A stretch of 64,000 nt of DNA from a virus, in IMG/VR virus record IMGVR_UViG_3300002835_000155, positions 1 to 64,000 of that record. One strand, 5' to 3'. The notes beneath the pieces are model-generated. The model saw nothing but the letters and a program-made list of their open reading frames with translations. It made no database searches and had not been told where the DNA came from. Within the stretch, counting starts at the first letter, position 1, and each line of letters starts with the position of its first letter. A program made the translations under genes and the position numbers. Shown here one piece after another: positions 1-7,189 of this stretch.

Positions 1-23
1 TTTTCTTTCTTTGTCGTGTTTAC

Positions 24-48
24 CCCGGGTCCCACAATGGGACCCGGG
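24..48. terminator. Perfect inverted repeat, possible terminator
   Basis: An 11-bp perfect stem (cccgggtccca pairing with tgggacccggg) with a 3-nt loop lies just past the stop codon of the leftward gene at 81-836. Neither strand shows a clear T-run after the stem, so intrinsic termination is plausible but unproven. It could also act as a factor-dependent or RNA-processing site. Confidence 0.4.
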
Positions 49-80
49 AAGCTACCATTCTTCACCGTCGGCTACTGTTC

Positions 81-836
81 TTACCATTTGAAGCAGTAGA
101 GGCTTTCAGGATTTTTTGCGTCCCGTTTGGCAGTCAATGCAGCGATAAACCTTCCTTGTTCGATCTTCAGTTCTGCTTCTCGTTTCTCAAGCCTGGATTC
201 TTCGGAAGCCTTCCTTTGTGCATCCAATGCGTCAACGGCGTCTTCCCGTTGCTGCTGTGTCAATGGTTCACCCCGAGCGGTTTCAATGTTCTCACCAATC
301 CACTCTGCTACTGCCTTTGCGATATATCGGGCAGGGTTCGTGATGCGGTTACCGTTCGCTTCCTGTTTTACAGATTGTCGCCAGTACTTAACGGCCATGT
401 CCTGACGCAAGTCATCCTTATCGTGGGGCTGAAGTTCTGCCACCATATCTTTGCATGGTTGCTGATTCATTAGCCACCAAATCAGATACGGGCGGTCCGA
501 CTGCCGCGGGACCGGTCTTCCAGTGTGGTCAACAGTCGGGACCGGTTCAATTCCCTGTCCAGGCGTTTCCACGACTCCCGGGATTGCCGGTTCACCGCAG
601 TCCAGGATTGCGTCCGGGAAGTCGATACACTTCGTTTGCCGCGGTCCTGAGATGTTCGGGACTGCTGACAGCATTGGGTGGGGATACCTCATCCGTTTTG
701 ATGCCCGAATCACTGCCAATGTCACTCGTTCCGATTGGTTCTCAGTCCGGTATCCTAGTCTGCAGCGGACTTCATACTGTTCGCATCTCCAAGGGATTCC
801 CTGATTATCGGATGCCATGCCAAGTGTTCCGATCAT
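81..836 (-). CDS. Hypothetical protein with charged coiled C-terminus
   Basis: Leftward ORF of about 251 aa from ATG 836; an in-frame ATG at 872 would add 12 residues but lies inside the stem of the hairpin at 864-890, so 836 is preferred. The first half is proline-rich and irregular. The last 70 residues are highly charged and helical (Glu/Lys/Arg/Gln), consistent with a coiled coil. No family was recognised. It is the only leftward gene before the long rightward block, so it is transcribed divergently from it, and it ends at the inverted repeat at 24-48. The Shine-Dalgarno sequence is weak. A regulatory or DNA-replication accessory role is possible but is guesswork. Confidence 0.6.
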   Translation of the reverse strand: MIGTLGMASDNQGIPWRCEQYEVRCRLGYRTENQSERVTLAVIRASKRMRYPHPMLSAVPNISGPRQTKCIDFPDAILDCGEPAIPGVVETPGQGIEPVPTVDHTGRPVPRQSDRPYLIWWLMNQQPCKDMVAELQPHDKDDLRQDMAVKYWRQSVKQEANGNRITNPARYIAKAVAEWIGENIETARGEPLTQQQREDAVDALDAQRKASEESRLEKREAELKIEQGRFIAALTAKRDAKNPESLYCFKW

Positions 837-863
837 GTTCTGTCTTTCTTTCTGGGGTTCGGT

Positions 864-890
864 CCGGCTCATCCGAAGTAGATGAGCCGG
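864..890 (-). promoter_or_regulatory. Leader hairpin before leftward gene 81-836
   Basis: A 10-bp perfect stem (ccggctcatc pairing with gatgagccgg) with a 7-nt loop ends 27 nt before ATG 836 on the minus strand. The spacing matches the hairpin-to-start distance seen at many other transcription-unit heads in this genome. A second nested stem-loop lies immediately upstream at 894-929 (atcgtc/gacgat inside tggtag/ctacca). Confidence 0.4.
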
Positions 891-958
891 GATTGGTAGT
901 ATCGTCTATTGCTGACGATGACTCTACCATTCTTCTCCATGCTGAACTGTTCTTTTCA

Positions 959-987
959 TTGATTCTTACACATTGTAAGGATATGAA
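959..987 (+). promoter_or_regulatory. Candidate sigma70 promoter with palindrome in the spacer
   Basis: TTGATT at 959-964, a 17-nt spacer, and TATGAA at 982-987. The spacer contains a perfect 6-3-6 inverted repeat (CTTACA cat TGTAAG, 965-979), the right position for a repressor site. It would drive the rightward early block beginning at 1091. The gap 873-1090 otherwise holds the two leader hairpins of the leftward gene and, at 1029-1072, a degenerate copy of the box-plus-hairpin leader described for 2618-2639. Confidence 0.5.
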
Positions 988-1090
988 ATCCAGCTCGGAA
1001 AGTATTACTTAGAAAGCGGAAAGGGTAAGTACAGTAGACAGCGGTGATTGATTGTGTCCGGCGATGATGCCGACAGAAAGCGGAGGGTGT

Positions 1091-1291
1091 ATGTTCCATG
1101 CCTTTGAATCAGGGTTCCGCATTACATTTAGTAATGGCTGGACATTTAGTATCGCCGTAGAGCCTGGTGGTCTCATGGCAGAGACTGCCTGCTGGTTTGG
1201 TGATGGTGAAATTCAAGAAGTGTCGCGGTGCAGTTCTCCGGAATACATCGTGGACAAAATGAAGGAAGTATCAGAAAGAAAGCGGAGGTGA
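1091..1291 (+). CDS. Small hypothetical protein
   Basis: ATG 1091 is chosen because GGAGG lies 5 nt upstream; an in-frame earlier ATG lacks such a site. The product is 66 aa, with a short beta-rich body and a basic C-terminus. It is the first gene of the rightward block, and its stop abuts the GTG of the next gene, whose GGAGG lies within its last codons, indicating coupled translation. No family recognised. Confidence 0.6.
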   Translation: MFHAFESGFRITFSNGWTFSIAVEPGGLMAETACWFGDGEIQEVSRCSSPEYIVDKMKEVSERKRR

Positions 1292-1294
1292 ATC

Positions 1295-1561
1295 GTGCGG
1301 GATGTAAAGACTCATGAGATTGAAGATCAGAAGTTGTCCCCGGTCAGCCAGTACCAGTTGGGGCGGTGTATGACCGTTGACGGCTACACAAAGAAATGCG
1401 GAGCACCAACGGACTACATGGTAAAGATAAAAGGCTACCGTGGTTGGCGACGAATCCGTGTGTACCAGATTAGTAATGCTGGTACATGCTTCGTCCGTTT
1501 ACCGGGTGACGACTTCTGCCCGATTGATGCTGAATACGTGAGAGAGAAAGCGAGAGGGTGA
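1295..1561 (+). CDS. Small basic hypothetical protein
   Basis: GTG start 3 nt after the preceding stop, with GGAGG in the overlap. The 88-aa product is lysine/arginine-rich in the middle (motif KGYRGWRRIRVYQ) and may be a small beta-barrel nucleic-acid binder, but no family is recognised. Confidence 0.6.
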   Translation: MRDVKTHEIEDQKLSPVSQYQLGRCMTVDGYTKKCGAPTDYMVKIKGYRGWRRIRVYQISNAGTCFVRLPGDDFCPIDAEYVREKARG

Positions 1562-1574
1562 TTGTTCGATAGAG

Positions 1575-1613
1575 TGCCGGGGTCACCGGCATTCGTTCAA
1601 GCAATTCCGCTTG
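1575..1613 (+). other. Two adjacent intergenic hairpins
   Basis: tgccgg/ccggca around a 5-nt loop (1575-1591), then caagc/gcttg around 6 nt (1598-1613), ending 12 nt before the ATG at 1626. The placement is like the leader-hairpin family, but the loop consensus YTGCGR is absent. Confidence 0.35.
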
Positions 1614-1625
1614 TGGAGTTAAACC

Positions 1626-1928
1626 ATGAAGGAGCTGTTTCACTATTACAAGGAAGGCTGTCCGTACAACCCGTCGTGGCACTACGCACATGGGGATGCT
1701 GAGACCTTTCTTCGGCATGACATACCAGTGTGCCCTGACGACTGGGTTCCTCCGGTTGGCAGGTCATTCGTCCTGCTTACGAACAAAGAAGGCGAGACAC
1801 GTAAAGCGGCCTGCTTTTCGTGGATCGACGGGTACAGGACTCACCGGGGGTTATTCGTCTTCATGACGGACCGGGAAAGTGTGGCTTATGCCTCGCAATG
1901 TCTCATGGCTCAAGTTTGGAGGTTGTAA
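1626..1928 (+). CDS. Hypothetical protein
   Basis: 100 aa from ATG 1626, preceded by tggag. The sequence is aromatic-rich and soluble with no recognised domain. Its TAA overlaps the ATG of the next gene by one base, so translation is coupled. Confidence 0.6.
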   Translation: MKELFHYYKEGCPYNPSWHYAHGDAETFLRHDIPVCPDDWVPPVGRSFVLLTNKEGETRKAACFSWIDGYRTHRGLFVFMTDRESVAYASQCLMAQVWRL

Positions 1929-2143
1929 TGGAAAGACCCAACTACGACGCCTGTGATGACAGGCTGAAGGCCAGGATCGACGCAGTAGCTGAGATCATGC
2001 TGGCCAACGTATGGACAGCAGTGTTCCGTGAACTGGACGATACCAATCATCGTTTTGTCATGTTTGGCGAGGACGCTGGGAGGTTGGCCCAAGTCTGCGT
2101 TGATGCCATTAAGAACGAACTACCTGAGTGCCTTGCAAAGTGA
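1928..2143 (+). CDS. Small acidic hypothetical protein
   Basis: 71 aa from ATG 1928, with TGGAGG within the end of the preceding gene. Predicted largely helical. No family recognised; part of the early rightward operon. Confidence 0.55.
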   Translation: MERPNYDACDDRLKARIDAVAEIMLANVWTAVFRELDDTNHRFVMFGEDAGRLAQVCVDAIKNELPECLAK

Positions 2144-2151
2144 GGTGAAAT

Positions 2152-2583
2152 GTGTGTGACCATTTTGACGCCCAACTCGAACGAGTGGTCGAGTGGGCCA
2201 ACTCGCTCAACACCAGCAAGGACGATGCGTTTCGCCGTATCGCCAAGCTGATGAAGGCGGACCATTTCGGTATCGAGTACATTGAGCTGGACAACTACGC
2301 AGACCTGTGTAGCTCGTTCAGTGAAGGTCCGACAGCCGCATACCTGAACACCGGGGACACGTACTCAACGACGCTGATGCTGACCGATGACTACGTCAAC
2401 GGGGTCAAGCTGGTCGTCACATCGTGGGGCGATTGGTACGAAGAACAGGAGCGTTGGGTGTTTGAGCAGTTCAACGCTGTCCGCTGCGGGTACTGTGGTC
2501 ACTTCCACGTTATGGAAGAAGGCCAGCAGTGGAACACCACTAAGTGTGAGCATTGTGGACATAACCTTGACGGGAGTAATTGA
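2152..2583 (+). CDS. Hypothetical protein with C-terminal zinc ribbon
   Basis: GTG start at 2152 with GAGGTG upstream; 143 aa. The last 35 residues hold two knuckles (CGYC and CEHC, 17 residues between), a typical zinc-ribbon spacing. The rest is acidic and unrecognised. Zinc ribbons often contact nucleic acid or RNA polymerase, so a host-takeover role is possible, but this is inference. Confidence 0.65.
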   Translation: MCDHFDAQLERVVEWANSLNTSKDDAFRRIAKLMKADHFGIEYIELDNYADLCSSFSEGPTAAYLNTGDTYSTTLMLTDDYVNGVKLVVTSWGDWYEEQERWVFEQFNAVRCGYCGHFHVMEEGQQWNTTKCEHCGHNLDGSN

Positions 2584-2617
2584 AAACACAGTCAAGCCCG
2601 GTTGAGAGTGTGTGACA

Positions 2618-2639
2618 GGGAGCCATTGCGGTGGCTCCC
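2618..2639 (+). promoter_or_regulatory. YTGCGR leader hairpin, copy A
   Basis: 8-bp perfect stem gggagcca/tggctccc closing the loop ttgcgg. It is preceded by a conserved box (cagtcaagcccggttgagag, then tgtgtgacag) and followed by atcgtgtactttc and a GGAGG. The stem ends 35 nt before ATG 2675. It is one of seven copies in the window, and compensatory stem changes among copies argue for function as RNA. Confidence 0.75.
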
Positions 2640-2674
2640 AATCGTGTACTTTCGAACCTTTGGAGGAGATTACA

Positions 2675-3196
2675 ATGGAAGAGACCAGTTACGCTGGCAT
2701 TGACTACGGTCTTGGCCAGACGAACCGAGATCATGAGACCGGAATACGCTTTGGCATCATCAGCCAGAACGACCTGTCAGGTGATGCTGTGAACGATATC
2801 TACACCAGTGGTGACGATATCGGCTTTGAGAACATGCGTCAGCAGGCCAAAGACGAGTTGGCCGCTGCAATCGAGTCTGCCATTGAGAACTACGGTAAAC
2901 TCAATGCAGAGGAAGCTGCGGAGGACCTTCTGGACAATATCGAATGGCACGACTGTGATGAGTCTGGTCCATACGAGTATTCAGGAGAAGGCTACCACTT
3001 GCGGACAACCAGTGACAACGAGTTGTGGGTGTTGAAGAGTCCCTTCTACACTCACGCTCAATTCTGCAGTCCGTGTGCTCCCGGAGCCGGTCATCTTGGC
3101 AACCCATGTCCAACCGGGCCTAAGACGTATTGTCTGGGTCCAGACTGGTTTGAGAACGGTGAGGCACCATACCCGATCTACAAGGTTGAAGAGTAA
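2675..3196 (+). CDS. Acidic hypothetical protein
   Basis: ATG 2675 is chosen for GGAGGA 7 nt upstream; the frame stays open further upstream but crosses hairpin copy A. The product is 173 aa, acidic, with a central helical segment and a cysteine pair in the C-terminal third (FCSPCAPG). No family recognised. Confidence 0.65.
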   Translation: MEETSYAGIDYGLGQTNRDHETGIRFGIISQNDLSGDAVNDIYTSGDDIGFENMRQQAKDELAAAIESAIENYGKLNAEEAAEDLLDNIEWHDCDESGPYEYSGEGYHLRTTSDNELWVLKSPFYTHAQFCSPCAPGAGHLGNPCPTGPKTYCLGPDWFENGEAPYPIYKVEE

Positions 3197-3227
3197 GTAC
3201 AGTTGACCCCGGTGAGAGTGTGTGACA

Positions 3228-3249
3228 GGGGGCCATTGCGGTGGCTCCC
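3228..3249 (+). promoter_or_regulatory. YTGCGR leader hairpin, copy B
   Basis: Stem gggggcca/tggctccc with one G-U pair, loop ttgcgg. The upstream box tacagttgaccccggtgaga and downstream atcgtgtactttc are nearly identical to copies A and E. The stem ends 30 nt before GTG 3280. Confidence 0.75.
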
Positions 3250-3279
3250 AATCGTGTACTTTCAGAAAGGAGGTTCACA

Positions 3280-3480
3280 GTGGTCAAAGAATGTTTCTAC
3301 ACCCAGTCATACCGTGGCTGGTGGATTCACGTTCATCGAGAACGTGAGCCGGGGACTCTGTTCTGCCGTGAGGTGGTCAAGGTTCAAGATCCTGAGACGT
3401 ACCTGGTGAAAGCGGTTCCGACCGTACGAGCCGCCAAGATGTTTATTACGAGGAGGACAAAATGCCGCGTAACAAAGTGA
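3280..3480 (+). CDS. Small hypothetical protein
   Basis: GTG 3280 lies 6 nt after AAAGGAGG; 66 aa, basic. Its last 19 nt overlap the next gene, whose start is preceded by GAGGAGG inside this coding sequence. No family recognised. Confidence 0.55.
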   Translation: MVKECFYTQSYRGWWIHVHREREPGTLFCREVVKVQDPETYLVKAVPTVRAAKMFITRRTKCRVTK

Positions 3481-4124
3481 CAGAAATCTTCAAGTACGAA
3501 GAACTGTCAGACAGTGCAAAAGAGAAAGCCCGTGAGTGGTATCGCGGACTGGACGGTGGGCTTGACTACGAGTGGTGGGATAGTGTCTACGATGACTTCG
3601 AGGAAGTCTGCAAGATCCTCGGGGTCGAGCTGAGTACCAGTCCTGTGAAACTTATGGGTGGCGGTACTCGACAGAAGCCCGACATTCAATTCAGTGGTTT
3701 CTGGTCACAGGGCGATGGAGCCAGCTTCGAGGGTTGCTTCCGTGGCAAACTCGACATGGTTGAGAAGATCAAAGAGTATGCTCCACAGGACACAGACCTG
3801 CACAACATTGCTGAGTGTCTGTATGTAGACTTTGTTGAGCCGTACAACGCGACGTGCCGAGTGGACATCACAACCAGTGGTCGATACTCACACTCTCACA
3901 CCATGCGGTTCGAGTTCAACGAGTTTGAGAATGCCGAGGGTGAGTGGGAACCAATGGAGGACCGTGATCGTGAAACGGTCGTGGAGAACAACCTGCGATG
4001 GTTGGCCGACTGGTTGTACAACAGCCTTGAGAAAGAACATGACTGGTTGACCAGCGATGAAGTTGTTGCCGAGAACATCATCGCCAACGGGTACGAGTTT
4101 GACGAGAACGGTAATCCTGAGTGA
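3462..4124 (+). CDS. Conserved phage hypothetical protein (DELSDxAKExAREWYR type)
   Basis: 220 aa from ATG 3462. The N-terminus (YEELSDSAKEKAREWYR, residues 10-26) and the central FSGFWSQGDGASFEG motif (around 78-92) are, from memory, hallmarks of a widespread phage protein family sometimes annotated as the N-terminal part of an antitoxin of a stability system. That name is not functionally supported here, and no toxin partner is evident next to it. The rest is acidic and aromatic-rich with a helical C-terminus. Function unknown. Confidence 0.75.
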   Translation: MPRNKVTEIFKYEELSDSAKEKAREWYRGLDGGLDYEWWDSVYDDFEEVCKILGVELSTSPVKLMGGGTRQKPDIQFSGFWSQGDGASFEGCFRGKLDMVEKIKEYAPQDTDLHNIAECLYVDFVEPYNATCRVDITTSGRYSHSHTMRFEFNEFENAEGEWEPMEDRDRETVVENNLRWLADWLYNSLEKEHDWLTSDEVVAENIIANGYEFDENGNPE

Positions 4125-4134
4125 CCGTAACGCC

Positions 4135-4152
4135 GGGCCATTGCGGTGGCCC
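4135..4152 (+). promoter_or_regulatory. YTGCGR leader hairpin, copy C
   Basis: 6-bp stem gggcca/tggccc with loop ttgcgg, 40 nt before GTG 4193. Its upstream box (tgaccgtaacgc) differs from copies A, B, D and E but is shared with copy G, defining a second subtype. Confidence 0.65.
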
Positions 4153-4192
4153 AGTATTATGTTCATTCAAACCTGTGAAAGTGAGGTGAAAC

Positions 4193-4504
4193 GTGAATAC
4201 GTTGGAACGCAAGTTCCCTATCGTTGACAACAAGATCCACAGCAACCCCCGGATCGACTCGGGGTACGTTTGCTCGTTCCGAAGTCAAAGCGGGTACGGT
4301 TACGACCTACACGTTGTTGACCAGGGTATGAGTGAGCCAAGTTGGGTACTTGTAGAAAGCGATACTGACTGGAGCAGCGGACCGATGTCCGTTCTGCTGC
4401 GGTGTGCCTTAGCAGACGGCAGTCCGTACGACGTGTACCGGTACTGCCTCATGTGCCTGAGCACTTTCGGCAGTTTTTCCTGGAAGCCATTGGAGAACCC
4501 ATGA
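4193..4504 (+). CDS. Hypothetical protein
   Basis: 103 aa from GTG 4193 (GTGAGG upstream). Beta-rich and soluble; no family recognised. Overlaps the next gene by ATGA. Confidence 0.55.
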   Translation: MNTLERKFPIVDNKIHSNPRIDSGYVCSFRSQSGYGYDLHVVDQGMSEPSWVLVESDTDWSSGPMSVLLRCALADGSPYDVYRYCLMCLSTFGSFSWKPLENP

Positions 4505-5088
4505 TCGACCCAGAACTACAGCAACGCTTTCGAGAGTTGCTGACGCGGTGTGACGAATCACACTTGGAGTACGAAGAGGAACACGGTGACGCTGGTGATG
4601 CCTACTCGCACTGCGTCGTAGAAGACTCCCACAACGTCAGGGAGGCCCTGGTATATTACATTCTGACCAACTTCCCGGGCTGGACGCCGGAAGAGGTCAA
4701 AGCCGTACTGGGGGAGTTTGACCAGTGGTCGTTCGACATGGTACCCGGTCACCGCTTCAGCGGTCGCAGGAACACTGACCCTGACGAGTCAAAAGCCGGT
4801 TGCCAAGTGTGGTCTACCAGCGTCGAAGAAGTCGAAAACCAGGTCGAGGTCAAGACCCTGGCTGAAAGTCTCGACTGCGAGGTTGAGAACATCCGTGAGC
4901 TGGTACTCGCTGAGAAAGAAGGCCGCATGAGTGACTTCTGTATCGGCCACATCTACCGGCCTGAGACATTCACCACGTTCGAGACGTACCAGGCCACTGA
5001 TGCCTGTTGGTTTGCAGTCGTGCCGTACGACTGGTTCACTGAGAAGATCGAGGAGGTACGAGAACATGCGGAGGAAGTGAAAGATTAA
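4501..5088 (+). CDS. Acidic hypothetical protein
   Basis: ATG 4501 sits in an ATGA overlap with the preceding stop; 195 aa, strongly acidic (Glu/Asp-rich) and mostly helical at both ends. No recognised domain. The acidic nature, shared with many neighbours, is common in early phage proteins that bind host factors, but that is only a general association. Confidence 0.6.
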   Translation: MIDPELQQRFRELLTRCDESHLEYEEEHGDAGDAYSHCVVEDSHNVREALVYYILTNFPGWTPEEVKAVLGEFDQWSFDMVPGHRFSGRRNTDPDESKAGCQVWSTSVEEVENQVEVKTLAESLDCEVENIRELVLAEKEGRMSDFCIGHIYRPETFTTFETYQATDACWFAVVPYDWFTEKIEEVREHAEEVKD

Positions 5089-5121
5089 GTACAGTTGACC
5101 CCGGTGTCAGAGAGTGTGACC

Positions 5122-5143
5122 GACGAGTCTTGCGAGGCTCGTC
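5122..5143 (+). promoter_or_regulatory. YTGCGR leader hairpin, copy D (covarying stem)
   Basis: Stem gacgagtc/ggctcgtc with one U-G pair and loop ttgcga. Six of eight stem positions differ from copy A, yet pairing is kept and the loop is conserved, the strongest evidence for an RNA structure. Preceded by tacagttgaccccggtg and followed by ctcgtgttctctc; it ends 30 nt before ATG 5174. Confidence 0.75.
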
Positions 5144-5173
5144 ACTCGTGTTCTCTCACAGAAAGGAGAAACC

Positions 5174-5395
5174 ATGTTTGGTAGAGAAGATGAGACAGAG
5201 CTGCGTCTGGTTCAACGTGGTGGGTACCTGAGGCCGGATAGGAACTACGACTACTTCCTGTTGAAGCGGTTGATGTTCACTGCTGGCCTGCCCCAGACAA
5301 GAGGTGTTTTGCTGTTGGACAGTCAGTACGACAAGATCCTGGCAGTTGCTGAATGTACAATCTGTGTTACTGAGGAGGAAAACGATGAAGGTTAG
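5174..5395 (+). CDS. Small hypothetical protein
   Basis: 73 aa from ATG 5174 with AAAGGAG upstream. Unrecognised. The last bases overlap the next gene, whose GAGGAGG lies inside this one. Confidence 0.55.
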   Translation: MFGREDETELRLVQRGGYLRPDRNYDYFLLKRLMFTAGLPQTRGVLLLDSQYDKILAVAECTICVTEEENDEG

Positions 5396-5603
5396 ACCGA
5401 ACTTGGCGTATCGGCACGCTAACTACCCGAGCAACACCGCTCTCGACCCAAAGGCGGTTATCGACGCAACTCCTGCGACGAACCAGCCAAACTGGGAGTG
5501 CGAAGGCAAAATCTTCGTGGAGTGCCCAAACGGTGCTCCTGAGTTGCTCCTTGTGGCGGGTGAGTACACTATTGTGGAACCGTTTACTGAGGAAGAGATA
5601 TGA
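5385..5603 (+). CDS. Small hypothetical protein
   Basis: ATG 5385, 8 nt after GAGGAGG; 72 aa. A small predicted beta-rich protein (EGKIFVECPNG...LLLVAGEYTIV). Overlaps the next gene by ATGA. Confidence 0.55.
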   Translation: MKVRPNLAYRHANYPSNTALDPKAVIDATPATNQPNWECEGKIFVECPNGAPELLLVAGEYTIVEPFTEEEI

Positions 5604-5818
5604 CCAACGAGAATTGCCTGAAGGGTATGCGTTGTCCACGTTGTGACAGCTACGGTCCGTTCGGCATTGCGGTTGACGTTGTTATGCTGGTCACCGATGA
5701 AGGTACTGATACCCCAATCGGGGACATGACATGGGACGACTTCAGTTACTGTGAATGCCGTGAGTGTCTGAAGCGTGGTGCTGTCCTGGATTTCTTTGAG
5801 GAGAAAACGGATGGCTAG
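5600..5818 (+). CDS. Small zinc-ribbon-like protein
   Basis: 72 aa from ATG 5600. CPRC near residue 12 and CECREC near residue 51 form two cysteine knuckles consistent with a zinc ribbon. Probably a nucleic-acid or protein binder; no exact family recognised. Confidence 0.6.
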   Translation: MTNENCLKGMRCPRCDSYGPFGIAVDVVMLVTDEGTDTPIGDMTWDDFSYCECRECLKRGAVLDFFEEKTDG

Positions 5819-6062
5819 ACCAGCAAGGTCGATAACGCACCTGAGTGACACGCTGCACTTGGCAGACTGCCACGACGGGTTCTGGTTGTACGATGACACC
5901 CGAGGGATGAACCTGTCCATGCGGGCAAAGACAGCGGAGGAAGCCTTCGTTGATGCTTTGACGTACTACCAGAGACGACTCAAAGAAGTCGAAGGGTATT
6001 ACTCAAGTTTGAAGTCGAGAGTTGACCTGTTCGTTGAGTCGTTTGTTGAGGAGGACGGTTGA
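5811..6062 (+). CDS. Small hypothetical protein
   Basis: ATG 5811 overlaps the preceding stop by 8 nt and has TGAGGAG upstream; 83 aa with a helical C-terminal half. The middle resembles short HicB-like folds only vaguely (beta-strands then an AEEAF helix), which is not enough for a call. Confidence 0.5.
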   Translation: MARPARSITHLSDTLHLADCHDGFWLYDDTRGMNLSMRAKTAEEAFVDALTYYQRRLKEVEGYYSSLKSRVDLFVESFVEEDG

Positions 6063-6063
6063 G

Positions 6064-6471
6064 ATGCTTGAAATCGACGTGAGTTTCCTGTTGGAGATTG
6101 ATGCCAGTAACTTCGCAGCCTCACAAGCTGAGTTGGGTCCAAACGCTGGCAGGATCACATGGGCTAACGCCTGTGAGGTTTGTCACTTGATTAACCTGAC
6201 GCCTGAAGAGATACTTGAGGCCAAGGACTACATCAAGACCTGGGGGGCCTGGGAGGGCGAAGAGATCGACAGTTGGTCTGAGGACGAGACGAAAGCCTTG
6301 ATAGTACAGTCGGCAGCGGTTGACTATCGTGAGGCACTGAGTTGTTGCCGGGTCGACGAAGACTTCGACGACATCGAATGGGACGAGTACCTGGTTCAAG
6401 CTGAGTCTGGTCGCATTTCTGGGAATCTGTTCATGCACGACGGAAAATTGTATATGTCGTTCTGCTCATGA
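6064..6471 (+). CDS. Acidic hypothetical protein
   Basis: 135 aa from ATG 6064, preceded by GAGGACGG. Very acidic with short helices; no recognised domain. Last gene before the tRNA-like element. Confidence 0.55.
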   Translation: MLEIDVSFLLEIDASNFAASQAELGPNAGRITWANACEVCHLINLTPEEILEAKDYIKTWGAWEGEEIDSWSEDETKALIVQSAAVDYREALSCCRVDEDFDDIEWDEYLVQAESGRISGNLFMHDGKLYMSFCS

Positions 6472-6508
6472 GTATCTTATCGACACTGTGACGAGGGTTC
6501 ACAGACTT

Positions 6509-6581
6509 GAGTGGGTCGTCTAACTGGCAAGACCACCGGGCGGCAATCCCGGTGATGCAGGTTCGAATCCTGCCCCACTCA
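6509..6581 (+). tRNA. tRNA-like gene, apparent anticodon GCA, no U33
   Basis: A 73-nt cloverleaf can be folded: acceptor gagtggg/cccactc, D arm gtct/agac around an 8-nt loop with GG, and T arm gcagg/cctgc around ttcgaat. The anticodon stem ccggg/cccgg closes a 7-nt loop cggcaat, giving anticodon GCA (Cys) if standard numbering holds. Position 33 is then G instead of the near-universal U, and one extra base separates the D and anticodon arms. CCA is not encoded. It may be a degenerate tRNA, a tRNA mimic, or a tRNA whose loop is mis-assigned (a shifted reading gives GGC). Confidence 0.7.
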
Positions 6582-6601
6582 CTGGATGTTTTACAACACG
6601 C

Positions 6602-6648
6602 ACCGCTTGGCGACTTATGGGGGAGACTAGCCCCCGTCGCCAAGCGGT
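6602..6648 (+). promoter_or_regulatory. Long bipartite hairpin after the tRNA
   Basis: A 13-bp perfect stem (accgcttggcgac/gtcgccaagcggt) is topped by a bulge and a second 5-bp stem (ggggg/ccccc) with a 7-nt loop, then ctttcttt. It ends 25 nt before ATG 6674. It may terminate or process the tRNA transcript, or serve as a leader hairpin for the next gene. Confidence 0.6.
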
Positions 6649-6673
6649 CTTTCTTTGGAGGGTTGAGAAAGCG

Positions 6674-7102
6674 ATGAGAGACATCATCAAAGAATTGCAC
6701 GACAAGGTTCAGGACGACTTGACTGGGGTTGACGTTGATACCCTCTACGACGAGATGCTCAATGAGTGTTACAGCATGTCATCGGTCGGGGGGCCTTTCA
6801 GCCACATGATGCCGAGCAAGGTTCTCAAAGAATGCGATCCGGTCGCATACCGCTGTGGGTTTTCCGACTGGCTCGACGGTGCGGGGTTCTACGAGGTCGA
6901 CGGTAAGTACTACCACGGGCCTGACCTTGAGTGGATCAAGGACGATCTGATCGACGGGTTGGGAGACGAGATCAGCAACCTTGAAGAACAGGTTGATGAT
7001 ATGCCACAGTCAGACATCGACGCTGGTGTGGACCTTGTCTGCAGAGACCTCATCGACATAGCCAACGACGATATAGCCAAGCTCAGAAAGTATTCTTTCT
7101 AG
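6674..7102 (+). CDS. Hypothetical protein
   Basis: 142 aa from ATG 6674 with GGAGG somewhat far upstream (about 13 nt). Acidic; the central segment CGFSDWLDGAGFYEVDGKYY resembles motifs I have seen in uncharacterised phage proteins, without a known role. Flanked by the bipartite hairpin and hairpin copy E. Confidence 0.6.
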   Translation: MRDIIKELHDKVQDDLTGVDVDTLYDEMLNECYSMSSVGGPFSHMMPSKVLKECDPVAYRCGFSDWLDGAGFYEVDGKYYHGPDLEWIKDDLIDGLGDEISNLEEQVDDMPQSDIDAGVDLVCRDLIDIANDDIAKLRKYSF

Positions 7103-7132
7103 TACAGTCGAGACCGGTGAGAGGTTGTGACA

Positions 7133-7154
7133 GGGGGCCACTGCGGTGGCTCCC
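7133..7154 (+). promoter_or_regulatory. YTGCGR leader hairpin, copy E
   Basis: Stem gggggcca/tggctccc, loop ctgcgg, box tacagtcgagaccggtgaga upstream and atcgtgttctctc downstream. It ends 35 nt before ATG 7190. Confidence 0.75.
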
Positions 7155-7189
7155 AATCGTGTTCTCTCAAACCATTCTGGAGGTGATAC

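Noticed and set aside
455-1012. Rightward ORF opposite the first gene
   Set aside because: It is the antisense frame of the leftward gene at 81-836, has no ribosome binding site and an unnatural composition.
2591-2620. Sigma70 promoter in the box before the YTGCGR hairpins (TTGACC)
   Set aside because: TTGACC is present in copies B and D, but no -10-like hexamer lies 16-18 nt downstream, so it is not a standard promoter.
3462-4124. Toxin-antitoxin system
   Set aside because: The N-terminal motif is often labelled antitoxin, but no partner toxin gene is adjacent and the label is not functional evidence.
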